From Gracilaria vermiculophylla (lineage: Eukaryota; Rhodophyta; Florideophyceae; Gracilariales; Gracilariaceae): a DNA stretch of 64,000 bases. A program made the position numbers and the translations under genes. Where the stretch lies: contig JAHNZQ020000079.1 in the NCBI GenBank assembly GCA_019155205.2, positions 549,420-613,419 of the forward strand, in the 5' to 3' direction. Below the pieces are notes generated by a model that worked only from the letters and a program-made list of their open reading frames with translations, ran no database searches and had not been told where the DNA came from. Position 1 is the stretch's first letter. Each line of letters begins with the position of its first letter. This document shows positions 44,431-54,700 of this stretch, piece by piece.

Positions 44431-45640
44431 CACTCCAAGGTCGCGAACTGTATTATGGAAATAATGCCGAATACTCCCTTCAGGGTCGGTTTTACTAATC
44501 TGAAGGAGTTGCCTTTGCGGCTCATTAAGAAACCAGTCTTCGGCTCGGCACTACCCGCCCCTGCAGGACTCACTCCTGTTCGGAACATGCAAGACCTTGC
44601 CGAGTGCGATTCAATCGCCACCGCGGAAGCCGAAGCGGCACCGACGACTCCAAAGGCAGAGAAACCTACCACTTGGCAGAAGAAGTTCCAAATTGGCGAA
44701 AAGTTTAAAGAGTATGGTCATCGGGAAGTGGAAATGCTATCCGGCTTTGAAGACGTGTTCACCTGTCGCCTTGTACAGGACAGTGTGAGCAAACAGCGGA
44801 TCCAGATTACACCTAAGGTGAAACCGGTACACCAACTCCCAAGAAGAGCCGGGCCTCATGCGCGTAAATTGGAACGCGATGAGGTCCAGTGAGTGTTGAA
44901 TAAGAGCGTTATGGAGCCCTTTAATCCGGAAGAGGTCTCTTCGGTGGTGTTTGCGAAGAAGGAAGATAGATTTTTGAGGTTCCGTAAGGACGAAAGACGC
45001 CGCAACCCGGTGACGGAGAGTGATTCGTACCCGATACCCCGTATGGATGAATGTATTGACTCCTTAGGTAATGCGCCCGTTTTCTTCAAGATGAATGCCA
45101 ACACTGGCTACTGGAAAATTGGGAAGAATGACGCCGATAAAGATAAGGCAACGTTAACTTCCCACTGTGCGATTTTCAGACTGCTAAGGATGCAATTTGG
45201 ATTGAAAAATGCACCCGCTACATTGCAACGAGCGGTGGACATAATCCTGTCGACTGTTAAACAGCAGTACACTCTGAGTTATATTGAACATGCCATTATA
45301 TACTCCCGCAAAGTGGAGGAGCCCTTTATGCGTGTGAAGCACTGCTCCATCTCCTGAAGGATGCTGGACTCACCTTCAAAATGGAGAAATATTTATTTTT
45401 GAAGTACTCAGTTGAATACTTGCGGCACGTTATGCTCCCAAGCCACCTACGCGTTCCACAAAGATTCAAAACGCCATCAAGGAAGTTCACCAGCCCACAA
45501 ACCAGCTGGAGATTTGCTCTTTTCTGGGGTTGTGTAATGGCTTTCGGAATTTTGTTCCGAATTTATCCTGTATTGCGGTGGTGTTAAACTGCCTCTTAGA
45601 GAACCATAAACCGAGGCATTCAAACCTCTTGAAGTATGAA
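44431..45640 (+). pseudogene. element A reverse transcriptase
   Basis: The N-terminal extension is in frame to 44892 (KFKEYGHREVEMLSGFEDVF, then IQITPKVKPVHQLPRRAGPH). After a TGA the frame 44893-45357 carries MEPFNPEEVSSVVFAKKED, SYPIPRMDECIDSLG, FFKMNANTGYWKI, LLRMQFGLKNAPATLQRAV and SYIEHAIIYS. The last is the YxDD site changed to Y-I-E-H, and the first catalytic Asp (normally LDANSGYW) reads Asn, so all three catalytic acids are lost. Thumb sequences follow in frame 45381-45587 (KYSVEYLRHVMLP) and near 45520-45600. Confidence 0.8.
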
Positions 45641-46110
45641 GAGTTTGAAGCATTTCAAACCTTGAAGAGGAGACTAATACAGCCACCAGTCTCGGTGCTC
45701 CCGAAGCGGAACGCCCGAATGGTGCTGTACAAAGACGCCAGTAAACATTAGGTTGGATATGCTTTCCTACAAGAACAAACTGAAGGTGGCCTTTTAACCT
45801 ATTCTGTCCTAGAATCGCAGCCTTTCACCGTCACAGCGGAATTATTCCACCTCGGAGCGCGAATGTTTCGCTATTATATGGACGGTGTTGCTTTTACGCC
45901 CAAACCTGGAAGGTGCACGTTTCACCTTAAGGTCGCAACATGCACCACTGAAAATAATACTGTACTTGATGGATACTTCCGCTGCCCTAAAGAGGTAAAG
46001 AACACGCCTCCTGAAGTACGCGTTTGGCGTTGTCCACCGCCCTGGCAAAAAACATCAGGCAAAGGACGTTCTGTCGCTTATTTCCATCGCGGGAGAAGAT
46101 AGAAAAGCGA
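45641..46110 (+). pseudogene. element A RNase H
   Basis: FQTLKRRLIQPPVSVLP then MVLYKDASKH-stop-VGYAFLQEQT, the opening beta strands and first Asp (TDAS/KDAS) of gypsy RNase H. The next block is ELFHLGARMFRYYMDGVAFTP with TFHLKVATCTTENNTVLDG, shared almost unchanged with B (ELFH.GARMSRHSMGGDAFTP). It lacks the standard E and TDH motifs, so it may be the divergent second half or a region specific to this lineage. Confidence 0.55.
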
Positions 46111-46199
46111 TGGAGGAAACTATTCCGTGTCTTTCAAAGGAGAATTTTGGGGATGTTGGGGACCTGTACGCACGTTTAGTGGGATCCACGAGGTGATGG

Positions 46200-47640
46200 C
46201 CCTCGTCTAGGAAAAGAATACAGATCTCCCCATCACCATAGTGGAGATCCTTATGGAGCATAGTATGGATACGTACTGCAAAGCCTGCCTCGCCACTGTG
46301 AGAAGCTCAATATCATCCTTTGATGTTGACAGCAACGGCGTACTCGTACGCCGCGCTCGCCTGCACGATGCTTTCCAAAACATGGTTCCGACGATCCTAT
46401 GGGGGATTGTGCTGTATCTTTCATGCAATTTTCGCCTTAGAGGGCAGTAGGGTGGATCGTGGATATATTTCACCATGAAAAGGGAGTTTTGTTGGCCACT
46501 TATGGCTAATGAGGATTTCTGAGCGGTTGCAGATGGTCTCATGTGCGCCCTTACTCCGGGAAATGTCCACAAGCACCGGACGTCATTCACCCTGTTACCG
46601 TCTTCAAGACCCCTGGAGTTCGAAGCCACGGATATTTTGGGCCCTCTCTCCAAGTCGGACAAAGGATACCAATTTATCCTCTTGATTACCGATCGGTTCT
46701 CAAAAATCACGCCTACAATCCTTCCCAAGGGCATCACAACAGCATTAATTGCCGACACCTTTCTGGGGATTTGAGCTTATCCATATGGGACCCCAGTTTA
46801 CCTCCTTACAGATAACAAACCCCAGTAGGAGGAAAAGCTATTCAGTGCCATCTCAAGAATGCTGGGGTTAAAGCAATGGTTTTTCACTGCATACTACCAC
46901 CAAACCAGCAGATAGAGGGAAAGATTTAACAAAACGATTACCTTAAGGTTGAAATACTACGTCGTGGATCACCACAGTGATTGGGACGCGCAACTGTGCC
47001 CGCTGATATATGCGTACCAACCTGAAGGTGCACTGCTCCACGAGGACCCCTCCTTTCAATCTAGTGCTTTCCCACGTCTCGGATAATGCCTATATAGAGG
47101 TAAGCTCCACAGTGCATGCGGCGGACAGGCCACAGACACCAACAGCAATTCAATCAAAGCGCTCCATTTTAAGGCGCTCTGAGTACCCACCCTCCCTCTC
47201 AAAATAGAGACGTAATGCCTTGCAGAGGAGATATAAACAGGATTTTAACCTGCAGGTCACAGAAATCCCTCATCTTAAGGACGGTGACGAGAATTTCCTC
47301 GACAAACCTGGAAGATGTCCAATGACCCGCCGGACGTCACGCCCGTTTCAGCGCCAAACACCTAAGGGCCTTACAAAAACTTGCACACCTACAGAGACAC
47401 TGTTACCATCGAGATAGAAGGGCTCCAAAACGTCGTCTCCCGCGATTGGTTGACGAAATTCCGGACCCATAGCCTTTCACGAACGCCCACTACTCTACCT
47501 TGTGAGCCACACACGGAAATTCCTGCTCCTCCCACCTCAGAGGCGACGACACCGATGGATGTCGGAAATCTCGTCACACCTTTCGGTGAAAAATTGATGG
47601 AGGCTCAAGACCAAATAAAAACCCTCACGTTGATATACTC
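46200..47640 (+). pseudogene. element A integrase
   Basis: The N-terminal region is IVEILMEHSMDTYCKACLAT (frame 46241-46450) followed by the zinc finger remnant RLRGQ-stop-GGSWIYFTMKREFCWPLMAN. The core begins LEFEATDILGPLSKSDKGYQF (first catalytic Asp) and LLITDRFSKITPTILPKG. The second Asp and the Glu lie in a scrambled stretch at 46780-46930. FNLVLSHVSD near 47060 and DTVTIEIEGLQNVVSRD near 47400 mark the C-terminal domain. The same blocks are in B on the other strand. Several frame changes occur. Confidence 0.75.
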
Positions 47641-47815
47641 TATGCGGGGGATCATATTGTATCTCACCGCCAGACCCATGCAGGACTACTTTACCGCGTA
47701 CGATGGTACGAAAACGCTACAAAGGATGACACGGAAGAACCCCCGCAACGCATCCCGGAGAATTTCCTTAGAAGATGCCACGCCATTATGGAGCGGGAAC
47801 GCTTTTCCGTATAGA
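47641..47815 (+). pseudogene. element A chromodomain
   Basis: One frame reads GDHIVSHRQTHAGLLYRVRW, then YENATKDDTEEPPQRIPENF and LRRCHAIMERERF. This is the chromodomain pattern IV.HR......YRVRW.GY..EDDTWEP...IP.NFLRRYH with the W of the WEP block replaced. Its counterpart in B is at 54543-54700 (GLLYRVRWHEYTSKYG, PEHISENFFRRYR). Confidence 0.7.
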
Positions 47816-48099
47816 GGTTTTTGTTGTAGGAAACGAGGACAGACCCCAAGACGTAGATGCTTTTCGTTCGCGAGTTTTCTTCATAGCCTCCAAGTTGCTG
47901 TTTCTCGTTTGGCTTACGCCCCTTGGACGAACTCTTACAGCAAACACCCAGCAATCAGCCGCTGCTCTACCTATAAGGTATTTTCTTCTGTCCCTTTGTG
48001 GAATATCTACCATAATCTGGTTATTACTGCCTTTAGATTACCAAACCGCTTCGCACGCTGTGCAACCAGACGAACCATCGCTGATAGAGTTTGTCTCTT

Positions 48100-48690
48100 A
48101 AAGATGTTCTCGAGGCACTCTGTGTTGGTACCTATCGTGGCTCTATCCGCGCGGGCCATTTGAAGCTCCAAGACCTATTTACGAGCCTGGCGCAGAGCAT
48201 CTATAGGAGAAGGTGCAGCAGGGCGGCCTGTAATCATACATGCCTGAATCAACCACTGAAAGGCAACACCATGCGTCCCAGAGGACGAACCACCCAAGAA
48301 TGTGCTATAAGTGGCAATCTTTGCTGACACAACAATAGCCGCTACAGAAGTAGTCGCGGACGGCAGACCAGCCGGGACGGAGAGCTTCCGAGCGGATGCT
48401 GCAGGCACTGTCGCAGAGGGGAGACCAGACAAGGGCGGAGCGGTGAACCGGTGGAGGTGTGATACACCTCAAGATCAGACAGGGAAGCAAAAGTTTGGGC
48501 CGGAGACGTCATCCCGAAGGTGTATGTAATCAGGGAAACGAAGACTAAATGATTGGTAGCTCTAGAAGAATATGGCGAGAGACCACTAGAAGAGAAAAAC
48601 GTCGCTATACGGTCGTCGGAGGAAGGCGCCCAATCCGAACGGCGTCGAGAAATACGCGGAGAGCACGGACAAGTGGGTGCCACGGGGAGA
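48100..48690 (-). pseudogene. antisense reading frame in the tail of element A
   Basis: Read on the minus strand, frames 48683-48342 and 48432-48175 align in order with the plus-strand frame 53749-54327 in element B. Shared stretches: ATNHxVFVSL..YTFGMTxPAQ, then SAT.SVAA...SA.IA followed by GGSSSGT.G..FQ, TGRP, and after a stop VLE......DR and RQT.SA...L.......FGNL. A frame change near 48400 and a stop near 48178 break the A copy. No known domain. The sense strand here is also alignable between A and B, so the antisense frame may simply ride along. Confidence 0.4.
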
Positions 48691-48953
48691 TGAGCACCTT
48701 AGCGGGGAACGAGGCCATATGAAACGGAGAAAGACGGCAGAGCAGAAGGAAAGAGCATGAGTTGAATCGTCTCCAATGGGCATGAACGAGCGAACGTGAC
48801 GACTCGGCCATTTTCTGAAAATTAATCTCTGAAGGAGAGGATTTGTCGCAATGTGGGAGCCCCTTGTGACGTCGCCGCCGTTAGGAGACGCTCAAGGAAC
48901 AATCTATGAAAAGATGCACTTCGGTGACGTGGTGCAATTCAGGAAAGAATTTA

Positions 48954-49280
48954 TGTAGTACAGTGAATCCTATGATGAAATTGTCTTGTGCATTTACAAC
49001 GGGGTATTCCTATGGAGTGTTTGTATTTCATTAGCTGAACCACGTGGTGCACTCCTTGGCCCACATATGCTAAGGTAATCCTGAAGAGTTGTAGAATTTA
49101 AATGTACTCTAAATAATTAGTGTAGGTAATTTGAATAGTGTACAGTAGTAAAACCTGTCAAGGAGAGCCCTCGACACTGTACGTAATCAGGCATTGGAGC
49201 TCCACCTCCGACGGGAGTAAACCAAGCACCCTTGCGTTTTCTTCTACATTTTCAGGTTGATAACTCTTCCAACGCCTTCA
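48954..49280 (+). repeat. lineage-A LTR (327 bp): 3' LTR of A or first LTR of a tandem copy
   Basis: TGTAGTACAG...CCTTCA. Matches 41263-41588 along the full length with roughly 20% differences. Sequence to its right continues to match the post-LTR leader of A, which a simple 3' LTR would not do. Confidence 0.8.
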
Positions 49281-49660
49281 GATATGTACGAGGCCTTTGG
49301 GTGGGGTTTCTTAGCCGCCAATTCTTAGGTTCCCACAAAGCAGCGCCTGTACGAGCATTATCTGCCCAGTGAAACCCTATCTCCGGTTGGGGCTTGCTGA
49401 CCTCCTTTCAGGAATCCCCGGCTCGTGACCGTGATTACCGCAGACCACGTTCAGTAGCGCGCCTCCTAGGGGTCACCAAAAACTTTTAATGAACGTTGTG
49501 CGCTTTCAACTCGAAAGCAGAACTAATGGTACCACAAAATCCCAATGGAAGATGACACGCTCTTCCAAAACCTGGTTCCGAGATTTCTTTTTCCGAAACC
49601 AAAAGGGACCTCTCCAAAGATCAGCCGAGAGAATGAGGACGAAAAAAGCGCAAGAACCTC
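49281..49660 (+). repeat. truncated tandem copy: lineage-A leader after the LTR
   Basis: Aligns with 41589-41880 (blocks AGCAGCGCCTG, CTCCTTTCAGGAAT / CCCTTTCAGGATT, GTGACCGTGATTACCG, GGGGTCACCAAAAAC). Similarity fades after about 49560. The copy is cut before gag. Confidence 0.7.
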
Positions 49661-51659
49661 TGAAGTAAGGAAAGATGTGGATGGAAGCTAAGATTTAGTG
49701 CCATGTTTTGTCGAATCCTGTTATTGATAAGTATCTGCAGGTATCGCAGCTAAATAAGTACTTGTTGACAAAAGATATCGAGTACAAAATCCATGTGTTG
49801 ACCAATGGTGACGCTTCGATCACGTTTAAAGTTAAAAATGAAGATTACTAAGCCACTGCATTGCCTCATTTTCAAATGGGGTGTAAAACAATTTATTATT
49901 ATAAGGCCATCGCAATTTTCGATTTCTTTCAAAGTTGGAAGTAGGCATATAAGCACAATAGTTTTAGAAAAGGTGCTACAAAGTGGTTCATTTCATATTC
50001 ACGTTAATATACAGGCAGGTAATTTGCTACAGAGCCGGATGCGGTGAAATTCCATGGTGATACAAAAAAGTGCCTTGGAGATGCTTCGCGCCTATTGCCA
50101 TGTAGCGAATTATTTTCTGCAAACATACGTTCTCGATTACGTCTTTAAAAAAGCCAAACCGGAAGTATTGCATTGTCTTCAACTTTCCGGGCAGACCGAG
50201 TTTTAATTTTCAAAGGCATTTTTTCTACGGCCATTTGTAGATGAAATGACTCTATTACCTCTTGTCTTTAAGTAGTATGCGCCAAAAACGTGAACAAGGC
50301 AATCAGGATGTATGTTTACAATTCTTTGAAAACGTATTGCCAACTGGGCTACAAAGCACTAGCTCTATACGATCAAAAGATTTGTGACGCCCACTGGGGT
50401 AGGCCACATGGTCGTGTCGTCTTTTTTATTGTGAATGAAAGGCTGGCGTCCAACTGGATACTAGCAGAAAGCTACTCCCCGGCCTCAGAAGGAAGTGTAC
50501 CATCTGGTTAAGAGTCTCTAACATGAACTCTTCATTGGATAAAAGCAAACGGCTCGCAGGTTGCTGTTCTATCTTCCAACCTGTCGTACACTGTGCTTTT
50601 TTTACAGCAATGACCTCGCCACCGATCGCAATGAATGGTCCCAATCAGGCAGTGTGGCGTTTCCTGAACCTAGTCGTGCTCAGCAAACGCAAAACTCTAA
50701 TCCTTGCACCAGAGACGGCTGGCAACATGACCATTTAATTTGTGGTACTTCGTCGATTCCGTTTGTGTATTTCTCCTTTAAGTATGGTACATTTGGTTGC
50801 ACAGCATTCAGCTCACTGGCGTCTGTTAGCGGATCGCAGGATGTGCTAGGTTTCAAATTTAAAGGTAAAAAAAAAAAGTTATCCTCCCTCTTTTTAGGCT
50901 TCAGAACACATGTTTTCCCGTATTACGCCTGCATGTATCATGCCATATGTTCTTATACACGGCCAGCTATCTGAGGTAGGTTTTGGTATAACTCTGGTCT
51001 AAAACAGGGTATGTATGGTCTTGTGAAGATAAATAGTTCTCGTAAAAATATTGGGATCCTACCAAACGACTTGCGGTTTAAAATTTAAAACATGTGTCGA
51101 AATACTTTTGCACTAGTTATGTATCCCCGTGATCGACTCCTTAAAACAAAATCTTTGTACAAAGAATCTTTGTAGGACATGTGATAATTTCTCTGTACCA
51201 TGTAATGATTATGCACTGAAACAGTAATTAAATATAACTCCGCAAGACGCGATTGTGGACCACAATTGTTGCTTGGAACACCCATTAGTGCCCTAGGCAC
51301 ACTTTCCGTCGTGTTAAACTCTCTTTCATTTCTTCTTCAACTAGAGCGATAAAAAACACTACCAATGGACTTTTGAAGAGGACTATATCTCGTTGGCCGC
51401 AAGCGTGCACTAGACGCAGTCGATGCCCCTCGAGAAAGAGCTGCGAACGAAACTTGCAAGCTTCCCCGAATCTGTGGAGGACAAACAGGGCCCTGCAGCG
51501 GACTTGAAGGTAACCTGCACAGACGGAATACATCGCAAGGTATGACAGGTGCAGTCAATCAAGGACCATGCGAATGTAGCAGTAATATTCTCAGCCTTCA
51601 CTGTGTGGCAGAATAGTCAAAGAGAAAATAGGAAGACTTTTTGTTACGTTTTTGGCATA
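49661..51659. other. no firm gene; possibly the gag region of the DIRS-like relic
   Basis: Frame 50290-50511 (GTG-opened, about 73 residues) contains KALALYDQKICDAHWGRP and could be a gag fragment upstream of a DIRS-type reverse transcriptase, but the match is weak. Frames 49805-50047 and 50561-50974 have no motif. Confidence 0.3.
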
Positions 51660-53060
51660 TTCAAAGCAATGCATGGAAGGAACAATAGAGATGGAATCCC
51701 GGACGAAGTTTAAAATGCAAATACAGCGAAGGGATCTTTTCACCTCGGTTGATCTGCAAGAAATGTATCTGCACTTACGGTTCCATGCAGAAGTTCGAGG
51801 TTAGGTCTTCCTAGGATACGACAAAAATAATACCAGAGCATCCCACTGCCATTTGGGTGGGGGACCTCTCTTCTCTGGTTCACTCACATAGCTTTTCCGT
51901 TGGTACACTGCTTGCTATAACATGGGTTCAGTGTGTTGGTCTATCACGATGACGTTCTTATTGCTTTTTTCGTCTTTGCAGCCTTAGCAGGCAAGATTAG
52001 TTTCCAAAAAGCAAAAAAAATATTTATACCATCTTGCGCGGCTTGAAATTGCACCGGAACATTTCAAAGGGCTGCTGGGAAGTCTCCACGAATACAGATT
52101 ATATCAATATCATTATGGATAGTCTCAAAAAAAAATCTTTGTAGCATCTCAAAAGTTGGAGATAGTATAGACCTTATAAATCTGTACCTTGAAATAAATA
52201 TGTTTGAAGCGGAGTTGGGTTAGCAAAAGAAAGCCGAAACAGTTTTGCACAGTTTGCGTTGCGCTCTCGATGGCCATGTCCTGGGCTAAATTCTACACTA
52301 GGCTTCTGCATTGAGAAATGTCAGCGACAAATGCGGTATACAGCGGCGACCGAATTCGCCTAAGGTACAGACTTACAAGGGATCTTTGGCGGTGGAAGCA
52401 ACTCAGCTTCCAAGACAAGAGTAGACGCCCACTGTAACCCCTTGCGTTTTCTGCAGCCCTGCCTACTGACCCTGCAGGTGTAGGCTATTAGGTTACCTTC
52501 AACGTCCCAGACCGCCGTCCAAGATTCGATGGAGCGTGTAAGGGATAAGAGGTGTAGAGCATAAAGAGTCGAGCGGAGTCCATCAGCCATCACAAGTTGA
52601 CAGCCGTTTGCTCATTGCTATCAGAATTTTTCGAATGCATGATCTTTATTGAGCAATATCGCAATCTGCTCCTTCATATCAAGAAACAGGCGGTTAGGAA
52701 CATTCCAAACTCTTAATTAACGGCTTCTGGAGCCATAATAAAAAAACTGCGGAAGCTTACATTCGTCTTCGCAACAACCAGTCCCCTTTTTTGCACGAAA
52801 AGAGTCCCTTCAGTGGCAAAAACAGTCGCAGATGGTCTAACGCACCGGTCTTGTCAAGACCACTTGCACGTCAAGCAGTAGCTGAGGCGTTCCATCATGG
52901 CTGGTATGTGAGCACCGCTGACCGTTTCTCCATACCGTCCAAGAAAAGACCACCCATAAGTCTTTCGTCGTCAAATAAATACAGAGCTTGCATCGGAAGG
53001 GGACATGGAGAAGGTCCTTCTGCACTGCTTTGCAGTAAATCCTTTAAGGCCATAATGTTC
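51660..53060 (+). pseudogene. DIRS-like reverse transcriptase and RNase H relic
   Basis: FTSVDLQEMYLHLRFHAEVRG near 51740-51800 is the DIRS-type opening (TS.DL..AY.H.P...E.R). In neighbouring frames come CHLGWGTSLLWFTHIAFPLV, FSVLVYHDDVLI with intact Y-H-D-D at 51942-51953, and VALSMAMSWAKFYTRLLH near 52260-52310. Next come AVYSGDRIRLRY and LTRDLWRWKQLSFQDKSRRP near 52330-52420, the connection and RNase H segments of oomycete DIRS-like elements. A tyrosine recombinase, which defines the order, should follow but was not recognised. The copy is heavily frameshifted. It is not gypsy or copia: Y-H-D-D and the WRW block fit neither. Confidence 0.6.
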
Positions 53061-53748
53061 TAGTTTAAGACGACAGCCACCCCGGCGATAATGCTTATAT
53101 TTTATTTGCCGTTTCAAGCATGGTGTCGAGATGGACTTCGAACGGCTTCCCGTGCCAAAATTCTACGTACTCTATCGCAAACCATGTGAGTTGGATACCA
53201 GAAGATGATTCCATACTGAAGCTCGCGGCTTTTCAAAGTAAACTTGGTGTACAAAAACGCTTGGGAAGGCAAACAGCCTTGGCAGACCGTACAATGGCAT
53301 GGGATTACCTTTCGTAATCCGATTCCGAGCTGGCCCTTTAAAACGAACTTCATATGGTCACACTAGCGGTGGAAGGAGAAAGAGTTTCCTCAAAGATATG
53401 TTCGGTTTTGCATTCTCACCGCGCTTTTCTCGTCCATATGAAGCCTGGGAGCGACTACAAAATCGGATGCAACGTAGAGAATTTGTTCCAGTCATGGCCG
53501 CCTTTTGCACGAATGAATTGCGCGGTATTTTTGCCACCTTCGTCTTGGCTACGTTTGTGGGGCTTCATAGTGATAAAACTGTAGACACAAGGCCTCACTA
53601 TCTTCTATCAAGAATAGTAATGGGTCGCTATTCATATCTGACGACGAAAACGACCCCTTGGGAGAAAAAGGGACAACTCGCGCATTGATCATGTTCTTTG
53701 ATGCTCTTGAAATTCGACTGCGCCGGGGGGAAAGTATACGTCGCATTT
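53061..53748. other. undefined sequence between DIRS relic and element B
   Basis: Plus frame 53299-53688 (129 residues) has no known motif. It could be part of the missing DIRS 3' region, or junction sequence. No LTR of element B was found on this side. Confidence 0.35.
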
Positions 53749-54327
53749 GATGCGTATTGAGTCGCATGCAGAGCAAATGTTGTAAGTAATTATTCTGAAG
53801 CTACCAATCATTCTGTCTTCGTTTCCCTGACGAAGTACACCTTTGGGATGACGGCTCCGGCCCAAATCCTGCTTTACCGTCTGATCCCGAGGTGTATTAC
53901 ACCTCCACCGGCTCACCACTCCGCCCTTTTATGGGTCTATCCCTGCAGCAGTGCCAGCAGCATTCGCTTAGGAGCTCACTGTAATGTTGTTCCGCTGTCC
54001 GCGACTCCTTCAGTGGCGGCTGTTTTTCCCTCGGCAGAGATTGCTGCTTCTGGCACATACTGGGGTGGTTCGTCTTCTGGGACTCGTGGGACTGTCTTTC
54101 AAGAGTAGGTGCAGACTTGTCTGAAGACAGGCCGCCCTGATCCAGCTTTTCCTGTAGAGGTCCTGTGCGAGGCTGGTAGCTGGGTCCTAGAGATTCATAA
54201 GGGCCAGGTGGATCGAGATTTGATGGTTGCCATCAAAGAGATTCTGAAGGAGTTCTTTGAGAGACAAACTCCATCAGCGAAGGCTCTTCTGGATGCAGAG
54301 TACGCAACGCTGTTTGGTAATTTATAG
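53749..54327 (+). pseudogene. antisense reading frame in the tail of element B
   Basis: From just after a TGA at 53746-53748, the plus-strand frame runs 193 codons to TAG-free sequence except one TAG at 54106-54108, ending TAA 54325-54327. An ATG at 53848 begins MTAPAQILLYRL. The C-terminal third is protein-like and charged: VDRDLMVAIKEILKEFFERQ then TPSAKALLDAEYATLFGNL. It aligns frame-for-frame with the minus-strand frames of element A at 48100-48690. It is opposite in direction to element B. No known domain. A rough tally of codon-position differences against A is about even, so selection on this frame is not shown. Confidence 0.45.
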
Positions 54328-54542
54328 GCGTTAAGACCCTGGTTAAGGTAGTTATTACACACAGCGATAGAAAAAAATACCTTTGCGGTACAGCAGCGGC
54401 TGACCGACGGGTTTTTGCTATAATTTTTCTTTACAGGGGCGTATACAAAACGGGCAACAGCAACCTAAAGGCGATAAAGAAAATTCGCGAAGGAAAAAGA
54501 GCTCCGTCTTGGTGCCCGTCGTTTTCTAAACGGAAACGACTA

Positions 54543-54700
54543 TACTAAAATGCGTTTTGGCTCCAGATTGGCGCGGTATCTCCTGAAGAAATTCTCCGAA
54601 ATGTGTTCCGGGGGTTTTTCCGCGCCATACTTTGAGGTGTACTCGTGCCATCTTACCCGGTACAGTAGTCCTGCAGCGGTTTGTGGGTGGGATACAATTA
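54543..54700 (-). pseudogene. element B chromodomain
   Basis: HPQTAAGLLYRVRWHEYTSK, then YGAEKPPEHISENFFRRYRA and NLEPKRIL, matching A (47641-47815) and the chromodomain pattern. It is a C-terminal extension of integrase. Confidence 0.7.

Larger units (their letters stand above)
41263..49280 (+). mobile_element. lineage-A Ty3/gypsy element 'A' (about 8.0 kb)
   Basis: LTR 41263-41588 and LTR 48954-49280 bound gag, protease, reverse transcriptase, RNase H, integrase with chromodomain, and a 1.1 kb tail holding an antisense frame. The coding order and many protein blocks are shared with the minus-strand element B (53.7-61.6 kb). The LTRs are about 20% divergent by eye, and homology continues past the right LTR into leader sequence. 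So the right LTR is either the partner of the left one or the first LTR of a truncated tandem copy. Stops and frameshifts are frequent; the element is dead. Confidence 0.8.

Noticed and set aside
53299..53688. 129-residue plus frame next to element B, considered as part of the antisense frame
   Set aside because: Same frame as 53749-54327 but separated by two stops, and it shows no similarity to element A upstream of the shared block.
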